From an uncultured Prevotella sp. (GTDB lineage Bacteria; Bacteroidota; Bacteroidia; Bacteroidales; Bacteroidaceae): a stretch of DNA of 45,929 bases. Positions 16,760 through 24,240 of the stretch are shown piece by piece. The stretch lies in contig CAKQDQ010000010.1 of NCBI GenBank assembly GCA_934229335.1, forward strand, positions 1-45,929, read 5' to 3'. Numbering within the stretch: the first letter of the stretch is position 1; every line of letters begins with the position of its first letter. The translations under genes were made by a program, and so were the position numbers. The notes under the pieces were generated by a model. The model was given only the letters and a program-made list of their open reading frames with translations. It had not been told where the DNA came from and did not search any database.

Positions 16760-18607
16760 TTATCTATTCTGTGAACCATAGCCGATTCTGCGTTTTTGGA
16801 AGTCGGCAGCACGGCGTTCAGAGTTAGGCGATAGCTTGCCAGTGAGGTATTTCTCAATCATTAGTCCACCGATAGGAACACCGTATTCGGCACCGAAGCC
16901 ACCGTTTTCTACGTATACCGCAATAGCAATCTTTGGGTTGTCCATTGGTGCGAATCCCATAAATACAGAGTGGTCCTGACCGCGGTTCTGCGCTGTACCA
17001 GTCTTACCGCATACTAAGTAGTCGGCACGGTTAAGGGCTTTACACGTACCTTTTATGACAGAAGAGCGCATTCCCGCCACTACCCAATCATAAGCGGCAC
17101 GTGATGCCATGGTGTAGTGTTTCTTTGTGAATGTAGTGTCAAGAGGTTCGCCCTCCACTTTCTTCACTACGTGAGGTGTAATGTAGTAACCTCTGTTCGC
17201 GATAGTTGCGCCAAGGTTGGCTATTTGCAACGGAGTAAGATTCACCTCACCCTGTCCTATAGATATGGATATTACGGTAAGACCGTTCCATGAGCCCTTG
17301 TAGGCGTTGTCATAATAGTCACCGTTAGGTATCAAACCGCGTTTCTCGCCTGGTAGGTCAATGCCTAACTTGTAGCCAAAGCCCATTGATACCATGTAGT
17401 CACGCCATTTATTCATCGCTACAAGAGGCTTGCCGTACTTCGTGCGGTTGCCAATCATGTAGTACAATCCCCAACAGAAGTAACCGTTGCAGGAGGTAGA
17501 GATAGCGTCAACGAGTGCAAGCGGTGAGGCATGACCGTGACATCCCACGTGAAGTCCGCGGTAAGAGAAACCGTGGTTACAGGGGAACATGGTGTGAGGA
17601 GTAATGATACCCTCTGTCAGATATGTCAACGCCTGCGTCGTCTTGAATGTAGAGCCAGGCGGATACTGTCCCATGATGCTACGGTTAAGCAGAGGTTTCC
17701 AAGCATTGCGTTGAAGTGCCAGATGGTTCTTGCTGCGTTTACGACCTGTCATGGTGCGAGGGTCATACGTAGGCGATGATACCATGCAGAGTACCTCGCC
17801 CGTTGATGGTTCGATAGCTACGATACTGCCTATCTTACCCTCTAACAATCGTTCGCCAAGAGCCTGTAACCCGATGTCGATAGATAACGTAAGCGACTTG
17901 CCTGCCACGGGTCTTTGGTCAAGTTTACCGTTCTGATAGTGGCCTTTTATGCGTCCGCGAGCATCTCTTAGCAGTATCTGCATACCCTTGACGCCACGCA
18001 GTTGCTTCTCATAGTAACGCTCTACGCCTAACTTGCCGATGTAGTCGCCACGTGAGTAATAGTCATCATCGTCAATGTCTCCCTGCGACACCTCTGCTAC
18101 ATCACCCAATACGTGCGCAGCATACGGGTACTGATATTGCCTAATGGTACGTTTTTGAATGTAGAAACCAGGAAAACGGAACAGCTTTTCGCGAAAGACA
18201 GAGAAGTCAACCTCATCCAGTTGCGTCATGAACACCTGCTGTGTGAAACGCGAGTAACCAGGATTCTTGTTGCGATCCTTAATGTCGTTCATGCGTTTCA
18301 CAAAGTATTCCTTCGTGATACCGAGAGCCTCGCACATCTCTGTGGTGTCGATTCGTCCCTCTGTCTCGTTCATTACCACCATGATGTCGTATGACGGCTG
18401 GTTGTAAACCAACAGCTTCTGGTTGCGATCGTATATCACACCTCGTGCAGGATACTCCACTTTCTTCAGAAAAGCATTTGAGTCGGCACTCTTCCTGTAG
18501 TCATCGCTCATAATCTGTAGCATGAACAGGCGCACGGTGTAGACCACAACGATGAGAATCGCTATGCCTCCTATTACGTATCTTCTATTTGATAACTCTG
18601 ATAACAT
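16760..18607 (-). CDS. mrdA: Penicillin-binding protein 2 (elongation transpeptidase)
   Basis: This 615-residue class B PBP has one N-terminal membrane segment (YVIGGIAILIVVVYTVRLFML) and a dimerisation domain starting ARGVIYDRNQKLLVYN. In the transpeptidase domain the catalytic Ser319 lies in PPGSTFK (SxxK), followed by the SxN motif in TSCNG and the KTGT motif in CGKTGTAQN. It crosslinks lateral-wall peptidoglycan in the rod complex. Its ATG overlaps the last base of mreD, so translation is coupled. The operon ends here at a strong terminator; the rodA glycosyltransferase gene that often follows in relatives is absent. Confidence 0.93.
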   Translation of the reverse strand: MLSELSNRRYVIGGIAILIVVVYTVRLFMLQIMSDDYRKSADSNAFLKKVEYPARGVIYDRNQKLLVYNQPSYDIMVVMNETEGRIDTTEMCEALGITKEYFVKRMNDIKDRNKNPGYSRFTQQVFMTQLDEVDFSVFREKLFRFPGFYIQKRTIRQYQYPYAAHVLGDVAEVSQGDIDDDDYYSRGDYIGKLGVERYYEKQLRGVKGMQILLRDARGRIKGHYQNGKLDQRPVAGKSLTLSIDIGLQALGERLLEGKIGSIVAIEPSTGEVLCMVSSPTYDPRTMTGRKRSKNHLALQRNAWKPLLNRSIMGQYPPGSTFKTTQALTYLTEGIITPHTMFPCNHGFSYRGLHVGCHGHASPLALVDAISTSCNGYFCWGLYYMIGNRTKYGKPLVAMNKWRDYMVSMGFGYKLGIDLPGEKRGLIPNGDYYDNAYKGSWNGLTVISISIGQGEVNLTPLQIANLGATIANRGYYITPHVVKKVEGEPLDTTFTKKHYTMASRAAYDWVVAGMRSSVIKGTCKALNRADYLVCGKTGTAQNRGQDHSVFMGFAPMDNPKIAIAVYVENGGFGAEYGVPIGGLMIEKYLTGKLSPNSERRAADFQKRRIGYGSQNR

Positions 18608-19089
18608 TACCTGCGTAGACTGTCAATAGTAATGATTAATAACAATGTCAGTATAAGACTGCCGCATGTACACTCTATCCATGTCAGCCAATCTGTAAAC
18701 GAGAAGGCTTCGAGGGCGAAGAACGTAAGGCAGTATACAAGCGTGAGGAAGAAGGCATAAGACAGAAATTTGCCGAATCCCATGTTCATTATGGATGGTC
18801 GGAAGGCAGGATCGTCTTCACGTTTCAGATACAGTTCTAACAGATATGGCTGTAAGAACCCCACAAGTGTTAGTGATGCGCACGCCAATCCGGGAGTGTT
18901 GGTAAACATATCCACTACCAATCCCATCACGAAGCATAGCAATAGCTGCGCCCAACGTGGGTAGTCGCGCTGCATTAACAGTGGAAGGTATACGTAGAGC
19001 AATGGCGTTGCCACACCGAAGACGTGTATATGCTCAAGGAACAAAGCCTGTGCCAGTCCGAAAACTATTATGAGTGTGATATATCTCAT
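18607..19089 (-). CDS. mreD: Rod-shape protein MreD
   Basis: A 160-residue membrane protein with about five hydrophobic helices (LIIVFGLAQALFLEHIHVFG, LLLCFVMGLVVDMFTNTPG, LILTLLLIITIDSL). Its sequence is typical of the short Bacteroidetes MreD. It is one base from mreC and overlaps PBP2 by one base. It is an inner-membrane part of the elongasome. Confidence 0.9.
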   Translation of the reverse strand: MRYITLIIVFGLAQALFLEHIHVFGVATPLLYVYLPLLMQRDYPRWAQLLLCFVMGLVVDMFTNTPGLACASLTLVGFLQPYLLELYLKREDDPAFRPSIMNMGFGKFLSYAFFLTLVYCLTFFALEAFSFTDWLTWIECTCGSLILTLLLIITIDSLRR

Positions 19090-19090
19090 A

Positions 19091-19951
19091 TTAATTATTC
19101 TTATTCTTAGATAACGAGTCTTGCGCTGCTCTTAACACATTGAGTTGTTCAAGCATTGCGCTGTTGTCAACAACATACACATCGCGCAGATTGGCGAAGT
19201 CGGTATACAGCTGCACTTGCAGTCTATACGACACACCGTCAGCTGAGTTATACACGTGAATAATCTTTCCTACCGCCACGCCTTCAGGGAAAACGGAAGA
19301 GTAGCCCGATGTTACCACGCGCTCATAAAGCTTAAAGCGTGCATGACGTGGTACGTCATCAACGTATGCCATGTTGCTTTTTCCGCCTTCCCAGTGTAGG
19401 TATCCGAAGTAACCGCGTCGCTCTATCTTGCAACTTATGCTTGACTTGCTTGATAATGCGGGTATCACCACCGAATAATGTTTTCCTGCAAGGTAGACGA
19501 TACCGACCACACCGTGTCCCGATATGACACCCATGTCCTTATGAACACCGTCAGCTTCGCCTTTGTCGATGGTCATAAGGTTGTCTTTCTTGCTTATGCT
19601 GTTGCTCACAACCTTTGCTCCTATCAGTTTGTATGGTGTAGGTTCCTTGAGCGATGCTATTACTGTAGAGTCTATTCCCTCATGCTTTAGAGCTCCAGTT
19701 AGCTCTTTTACCTGATGCTCTAAGTATATGTTACGCCTTGATAGCTGGTCGTTCAGCTTTGTTAGAGCGAAGAAAGACTGCACCTCTGCCTCGCCATCGT
19801 ACACCACTCCTGCTACAGTGTTGGCGGTAGACACCCACACCGAGCCTTGATAGCTGTTGTAGTTGACGAGCAATATCATGCTGATAATCTCTAAAACGAG
19901 GAATACGAACCAGTGATAATGTGCCTTTATAAAGTCTAATAGGTTGTGCAT
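19091..19951 (-). CDS. mreC: Rod-shape protein MreC
   Basis: This 286-residue protein has a membrane helix near residues 14-34 (WFVFLVLEIISMILLVNY), then a coiled coil (LTKLNDQLSRRNIYLEHQVKEL). The MreC beta domain follows, with DKGEADGVHKDMGVISGHGVVG and VTSGYSSVFPEGVAVGKI. It is a periplasmic scaffold linking MreB, MreD and PBP2. The ATG at 19951 is directly preceded (minus strand) by four tandem 22-base repeats in the 128-base gap after mreB. Confidence 0.93.
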   Translation of the reverse strand: MHNLLDFIKAHYHWFVFLVLEIISMILLVNYNSYQGSVWVSTANTVAGVVYDGEAEVQSFFALTKLNDQLSRRNIYLEHQVKELTGALKHEGIDSTVIASLKEPTPYKLIGAKVVSNSISKKDNLMTIDKGEADGVHKDMGVISGHGVVGIVYLAGKHYSVVIPALSSKSSISCKIERRGYFGYLHWEGGKSNMAYVDDVPRHARFKLYERVVTSGYSSVFPEGVAVGKIIHVYNSADGVSYRLQVQLYTDFANLRDVYVVDNSAMLEQLNVLRAAQDSLSKNKNN

Positions 19952-20039
19952 TATAGTGTATTTACAGCTTTTTTATAGCGTATTTACGACCTTTGTATAG
20001 TGTATTTACAGCTTTTGTATAGTGTATTTACGACCTTAG
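19952..20039. repeat. Four tandem 22-base repeats directly before mreC
   Basis: The units are 19952-19973, 19974-19995, 19996-20017 and 20018-20039, each starting TATAGYGTATTTAC. They alternate in their second half: units 1 and 3 read ACAGCTTTT, units 2 and 4 read ACGACCTT. The pattern is therefore A-B-A-B with a 44-base super-period. The array sits within the mreB-mreC mRNA and touches the mreC start codon. Confidence 0.9.
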
Positions 20040-20079
20040 TAATAAAAAGAGACGCACTGTTCAGGTGCGTCTCCTATTG

Positions 20080-21102
20080 CTATCTCATAAGGAACGAGAA
20101 GCGTCCTATATTCTTCAGCGCCACACCTGCGCCCTTTGCTACGCTGCGTAGCGGGTCTTCAGCAATGTGGAACGGTATTCCTATCTTCGCTTGCAGACGT
20201 CTGTCAAGTCCGCGTAGCAGTGCGCCACCACCGCTAAGGTAGATGCCGTTCTTCACGATGTCAGCGTATAGCTCTGGTGGTGTGTTCTCAAGAGCAGAGA
20301 GTACGGCGTTCTCCACCTTAGCTACAGTTTTGTCAATGCAGTGTGCTATTTCCTGATAACATACAGGAACCTCCATTGGCAGAGCTGTGATACGGTTAGG
20401 GCCACGCACTATATAGTCTTCAGGAGCTTGGTCTCCGAGGTCTGTAAGGGCAGAACCTACGTTTATCTTGATACGCTCCGCCATACGTTCAGATACCTTT
20501 ACGTTATGCTGACGTGCCATATATTCCTGGATGTCGGCAGTCAATTCGTCGCCAGCTACACGCAGTGACTGGTTGCTTACGATGCCTCCTAATGATATTA
20601 CCGCTATTTCCGTTGATCCACCACCTATATCTACAATCATATTGCCTTCTGGTGCCTCTACGTCTATGCCTATACCCACGGCTGCTGCCATAGGTTCAAA
20701 TATCAAGTAGACGTCACGTCCGTTAGCGTGTTCGGCAGAATCGCGCACCGCACGCAGCTCTACCTCTGTAGAACCTGAAGGTACGCCAATCACCATACGC
20801 AGTGATGGGGTGAAGAGATGACGTCTCTTCGGAATCATCTTAATCAGTCCTCGCATCATCATCTCACACGCTGAGAAGTCGGCTATGACGCCATCGCGTA
20901 ATGGTCGCACCGTTTTGATGCGGTCATTTGTCTTCTCGTACATGTTCTTTGCACGGTCACCGACAGCAATCATCTGATTAGTGTCACGGTCAATAGCTAC
21001 AACAGAAGGCTCGTCAACAACGATTTTGTCATCACACATGATGATAGTGTTCGCCGTTCCGAGGTCGATAGCTATTTCCTGTACGAAAGAAAAGAAACCC
21101 AT
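20080..21102 (-). CDS. mreB: Rod-shape actin homologue MreB
   Basis: This 340-residue actin-like ATPase carries the phosphate-1 motif EIAIDLGTANT, the phosphate-2 motif VDIGGGSTEIAVISLGG and the adenosine motif LSGGGALLRGLDRRL. It polymerises under the inner membrane and positions wall synthesis. Length and start (MGFFSFVQEIAIDLG) are canonical, with the amphipathic N terminus replaced by GFFSF. It lies 27 bases after the IMP cyclohydrolase gene and before mreC. Confidence 0.96.
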   Translation of the reverse strand: MGFFSFVQEIAIDLGTANTIIMCDDKIVVDEPSVVAIDRDTNQMIAVGDRAKNMYEKTNDRIKTVRPLRDGVIADFSACEMMMRGLIKMIPKRRHLFTPSLRMVIGVPSGSTEVELRAVRDSAEHANGRDVYLIFEPMAAAVGIGIDVEAPEGNMIVDIGGGSTEIAVISLGGIVSNQSLRVAGDELTADIQEYMARQHNVKVSERMAERIKINVGSALTDLGDQAPEDYIVRGPNRITALPMEVPVCYQEIAHCIDKTVAKVENAVLSALENTPPELYADIVKNGIYLSGGGALLRGLDRRLQAKIGIPFHIAEDPLRSVAKGAGVALKNIGRFSFLMR

Positions 21103-21129
21103 GTCTTGTCTATTCAGCTTTAAGAATGA

Positions 21130-21732
21130 TTACTTATTAGTTTTTTCGAACCATGCGTTGATGGCAGTGTCATAGTGTGAGCTAACACCGAAAGCGCGTG
21201 TAGCGAACTCTCTGCGCTCCTCTATGTCGGTCTGTGCGCCCTTCTTGTTGAGAATATCGAGCAACATACCGTATTCAGCCTTTGATGGTACTATTACGAC
21301 ATCCTTGAAGTTCTTGGCTCCTGCACGTATAAGAGAGATGCCGCCTATATCTATTTTCTCAATGATGTCGGCCTCGCTTGCGCCACTTGCAACGGTGTCC
21401 TCGAATGGATAGAGGTCAACTATAACGAGGTCAATCTCTGGTATCTCGTATTTTGCCATCTGATCCAAGTCTCCCTGCAGCTCTCTGCGTCCGAGAATAC
21501 CACCGAAGATTTTTGGGTGAAGGGTCTTTACGCGACCGCCAAGTATTGAAGGATATGTTGTAACATTCTCTACCGCCTCACATTCCAGGCCGAGAGACTC
21601 TATAAATTTCTGTGTACCACCAGTAGAGAGGAACTTTACCCCCTCTGCGTTCAACTTCTTGAGCAGTTCGTCGAGTCCGTCTTTATGGAACACACTGACG
21701 AGAGCTGTCTTGATTTTCTTTGTTTCTGCCAT
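21130..21732 (-). CDS. purH: Stand-alone IMP cyclohydrolase domain of PurH
   Basis: This 200-residue protein matches the N-terminal MGS-like domain of PurH (ALVSVFHKDGLDELLKKL, LSTGGTQKFIESLG, GGRVKTLHPKIFGGIL, VVDLYPFEDTV). This domain closes FAICAR to IMP in purine synthesis. Typical bacterial PurH has about 510 residues, with a C-terminal AICAR transformylase domain. Here the protein stops cleanly after VSSHYDTAINAWFEKTNK, near the natural domain boundary, and the next gene (mreB) follows in 27 bases. The frame is intact, so it is a working single-domain protein rather than a broken one, and the transformylase should be encoded elsewhere. Confidence 0.88.
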   Translation of the reverse strand: MAETKKIKTALVSVFHKDGLDELLKKLNAEGVKFLSTGGTQKFIESLGLECEAVENVTTYPSILGGRVKTLHPKIFGGILGRRELQGDLDQMAKYEIPEIDLVIVDLYPFEDTVASGASEADIIEKIDIGGISLIRAGAKNFKDVVIVPSKAEYGMLLDILNKKGAQTDIEERREFATRAFGVSSHYDTAINAWFEKTNK

Positions 21733-21835
21733 TGTCGTTGATTTACGTATTTGTTTCCGTTATTCCTGCCACAGACTGGTAATCCTGCTCATGTCAACAT
21801 TAATGCCTATGGCAAAAGCATATTGTAACTGACTG

Positions 21836-21867
21836 CAAAGGTAGCAAAAAAACAGAGATTCGCCAAA
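21836..21867 (-). promoter_or_regulatory. Promoter of the purH-mre operon
   Basis: The minus strand reads TTTG (21867-21864), 20 bases, TACCTTTG (21843-21836), a full consensus match, about 100 bases before the purH ATG. Confidence 0.75.
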
Positions 21868-21947
21868 TTTTTGCACCTTAATTAATTGTATTTTGGCAAA
21901 ACTCGCGTTATTTGTTGCTTGTTATCAAGAAATACATTAACTTTGCA

Positions 21948-21955
21948 GCAAATAA
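21948..21955 (+). promoter_or_regulatory. -7 box of the rlpA gene
   Basis: TAACTTTG followed by C lies 17 bases before the ATG at 21973. Its position rules out the longer in-frame start at 21886. The -33 element is weak. Confidence 0.65.
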
Positions 21956-21972
21956 CAAACCCACAAAAGCCT

Positions 21973-22542
21973 ATGCTAAGAATCCCACCTCTTGTCGGGC
22001 GAGTGGCTATAATGGTAGTGCTGTTTATTGTGGCGGCACTCCCGTCACTGTGCCAACAGAAAGGCAAGGCATCATATTATTCGCGTCGTTCCAATGGGGC
22101 ACGCACCAGTAGTGGTACGCGTCTTAACAACGACTCGCTCGTTTGCGCCCACCGCACTCACCCTTTTGGTACACTACTGAAGGTGCGCAATACGTCCAAC
22201 GGCAAGGAAGTGATAGTCAAAGTGATAGATCGCGGTCCTCATGCCCGTGGTAGAGTTATAGACATCTCATACGAGGCTGCACGCAGGCTCGGTATTCTCG
22301 CGGCAGGGGTAGCCTTGGTTGAAGTGTCGGTATACGACGATACGCGAGTACCTTTCAAGGCAAAGCCTGCTGAAACACCTGAGCTTGACATCGATTTTGT
22401 GTCACCAGCAGACGAGTTGAACTCACGTCTGGAATGGCAGCGCGAACATAGTAAGAAAGAAGAAAAGAAACACCATGGCAACAGCGGCACTGCACACCAC
22501 GAGAAAGAAAAGCACAATGCCGCGGCAAAGAACCACCCATAA
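21973..22542 (+). CDS. rlpA: RlpA-like double-psi beta-barrel protein
   Basis: This 189-residue protein has a signal peptide (VAIMVVLFIVAALPSLC) and an RlpA core: GKASYYSRRSNGARTSSGTRL, AHRTHPFGTLLKVRNTSNGK, VIDRGPHARGRVIDISYEAARRLG. In characterised homologues this domain cleaves or binds naked peptidoglycan glycan strands. A basic His/Lys-rich tail follows and there is no SPOR domain. The gene lies six bases before cca, an apparently unrelated partner. I chose 21973 over the upstream in-frame start because it follows the promoter and begins the signal peptide. Confidence 0.85.
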   Translation: MLRIPPLVGRVAIMVVLFIVAALPSLCQQKGKASYYSRRSNGARTSSGTRLNNDSLVCAHRTHPFGTLLKVRNTSNGKEVIVKVIDRGPHARGRVIDISYEAARRLGILAAGVALVEVSVYDDTRVPFKAKPAETPELDIDFVSPADELNSRLEWQREHSKKEEKKHHGNSGTAHHEKEKHNAAAKNHP

Positions 22543-22548
22543 CCTACA

Positions 22549-24015
22549 ATGAAAGAATATACGGATAGCGAACTGGCACAGATACTTGACAAAGACATAT
22601 TCCATAAGATATCGGCTGCAGCGGATGAGTTGCAGTTAGAGTGCTATGTCGTAGGCGGTTACGTTCGTGACATCTTTCTCGAGCGTCCCTCTGACGACAT
22701 AGACTGTGTAGTTGTAGGCTCTGGTATCGCAGTAGCGAAACGCCTTGCCAGTATGCTGGGTAGGCGAGCGCACCTCTCCGTGTTCAAGAACTTTGGTACA
22801 GCGCAGGTCAAATTCTTCCCACCTGGTGTAGAGCGTGACCCCGATGACCCTGACAAAGGAGCCATAGAGGTTGAGTTTGTGGGTGCCAGAAAAGAGAGTT
22901 ACAGCCATGACTCTCGCAAACCTGTTGTAGAAGACGGTACACTTGAGGACGATCAGAATCGTCGCGACTTCACTATCAACGCCATGGCGATATGCCTTAA
23001 CAAAGAAAGGTTTGGCGAGTTGGTCGACCCTTTCTATGGTCTTGACGACTTGTGGGACGGTATCATACGCACTCCCCTTGATCCTGACATTACGTTCAGC
23101 GACGACCCACTGCGTATGTTGCGCTGCATACGCTTCGCTACACGCCTTAATTTTCTTATAGAGGACGAGACATTCGATGCCTTAAAGCGCAACGCGGAGC
23201 GTCTGCACATAATAAGCGCAGAGCGTATCAGCGAGGAATTGAACAAGATTCTTATGACCAAGACTCCTTCTCGTGGCTTTGTTGACTTGCAAGAATCTGG
23301 TCTTCTTGAAATATTCTTGCCTGAGCTGTCTGCCATGGATATGGTAGAGGAACGCAACGGTAGGGCGCACAAGAATAATTTTTACCACACTCTTGAGGTG
23401 CTTGACAATGTATCTCGTCATAGCGACAACCTATGGCTACGCTGGGCGGCACTACTTCACGATGTAGGCAAGCCGAAGAGTAAGCGTTGGGACCCCGTGC
23501 AGGGATGGACATTCCATGCCCATAACACCATAGGAGCAAGGATGGTGCCAGGCATTTTCCGTCGTCTTAAGTTGCCGTTAGACATGAAGATGAAGTATGT
23601 TCAGAAGTTAGTAGACCTGCATATGCGTCCGATAGCAATAGCAGACGATGAGGTTACGGACAGTGCAGTGCGCCGAATGGTCAACGATGCTGGTGATGAC
23701 CTTGACGACCTCATGACACTTTGCGAGGCGGACATAACGAGTAAGAACGAAAACCGCAAGCAACGTTTTCTTGACAACTACCAACTGGTGCGTGAGAAGA
23801 TTGACGACTTGAAGGAGCGTGACTTCAAGCGCCTTCTGCAACCCGTAATAGACGGCAACGAGATTATGCATATGTTCAACCTGCAACCATCGCGAGAGGT
23901 GGGCGAATTGAAGCAATATCTAAAGGACGCTGTGCTCGATGATAGAGTGAAAAATGAGCGCGAGCCACTGATGGAACTGCTCATGCAGAGAGCTAAAGAA
24001 ATAGGAATAGCGTAA
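22549..24015 (+). CDS. cca: CCA-adding tRNA nucleotidyltransferase with HD domain
   Basis: This 488-residue protein has the class II nucleotidyltransferase signature GGYVRD and the metal-binding DDIDCVVVG pair near the N terminus. RRDFTINAMA and DPLRMLRCIRFATRL follow. A C-terminal HD phosphohydrolase-type domain carries LLHDVGKPK and a downstream HAHNTIGARM. It adds or repairs the 3' CCA of tRNAs, which the tRNA-Pro in this window lacks in its gene. It probably shares the rlpA transcript. A perfect hairpin made of repeat units follows the stop. Confidence 0.93.
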   Translation: MKEYTDSELAQILDKDIFHKISAAADELQLECYVVGGYVRDIFLERPSDDIDCVVVGSGIAVAKRLASMLGRRAHLSVFKNFGTAQVKFFPPGVERDPDDPDKGAIEVEFVGARKESYSHDSRKPVVEDGTLEDDQNRRDFTINAMAICLNKERFGELVDPFYGLDDLWDGIIRTPLDPDITFSDDPLRMLRCIRFATRLNFLIEDETFDALKRNAERLHIISAERISEELNKILMTKTPSRGFVDLQESGLLEIFLPELSAMDMVEERNGRAHKNNFYHTLEVLDNVSRHSDNLWLRWAALLHDVGKPKSKRWDPVQGWTFHAHNTIGARMVPGIFRRLKLPLDMKMKYVQKLVDLHMRPIAIADDEVTDSAVRRMVNDAGDDLDDLMTLCEADITSKNENRKQRFLDNYQLVREKIDDLKERDFKRLLQPVIDGNEIMHMFNLQPSREVGELKQYLKDAVLDDRVKNEREPLMELLMQRAKEIGIA

Positions 24016-24022
24016 AAGCATT

Positions 24023-24063
24023 CATATCGCATTGCGAAAGCAGCCCTTTCGCAATGCGATATG
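24023..24063. terminator. Perfect 18-bp hairpin after cca, built of repeat units
   Basis: 24023-24040 pairs with 24046-24063 without mismatch around the loop CAGCC. It lies seven bases after the cca stop but has no T tract, so it may be a processing or stabilising hairpin rather than a classic terminator. Its arms are inverted copies of the 22-base repeat. Confidence 0.5.
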
Positions 24064-24106
24064 GGTGCTTTCGCGTTGTAATCAGGGTGCTTTCGCAAGG
24101 CGATTA
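24023..24106. repeat. 22-base repeat cluster, site 2
   Basis: An inverted unit is followed by three direct units of exactly 22 bases at 24041-24062, 24063-24084 and 24085-24106. The common core is GGGTGCTTTCGCAATGCGAT. It occupies the first half of the cca-GH127 gap; the rest of the gap to 24240 shows no clear promoter box. Confidence 0.8.
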
Positions 24107-24240
24107 GATAGCTATCGTGACGTGACGTTCTCGTGATTCGCGAATAATACAGATAAACAGTGATTTACGCATGTATGGACGCTGTTGGTTAAATCAGACC
24201 ATATTTAGTACTCAACCTAAACATAAACTAAACAACTACT

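Noticed and set aside
24023..24106. CRISPR array
   Set aside because: The 22-base units adjoin each other without spacers, include an inverted unit, and no cas genes are present.
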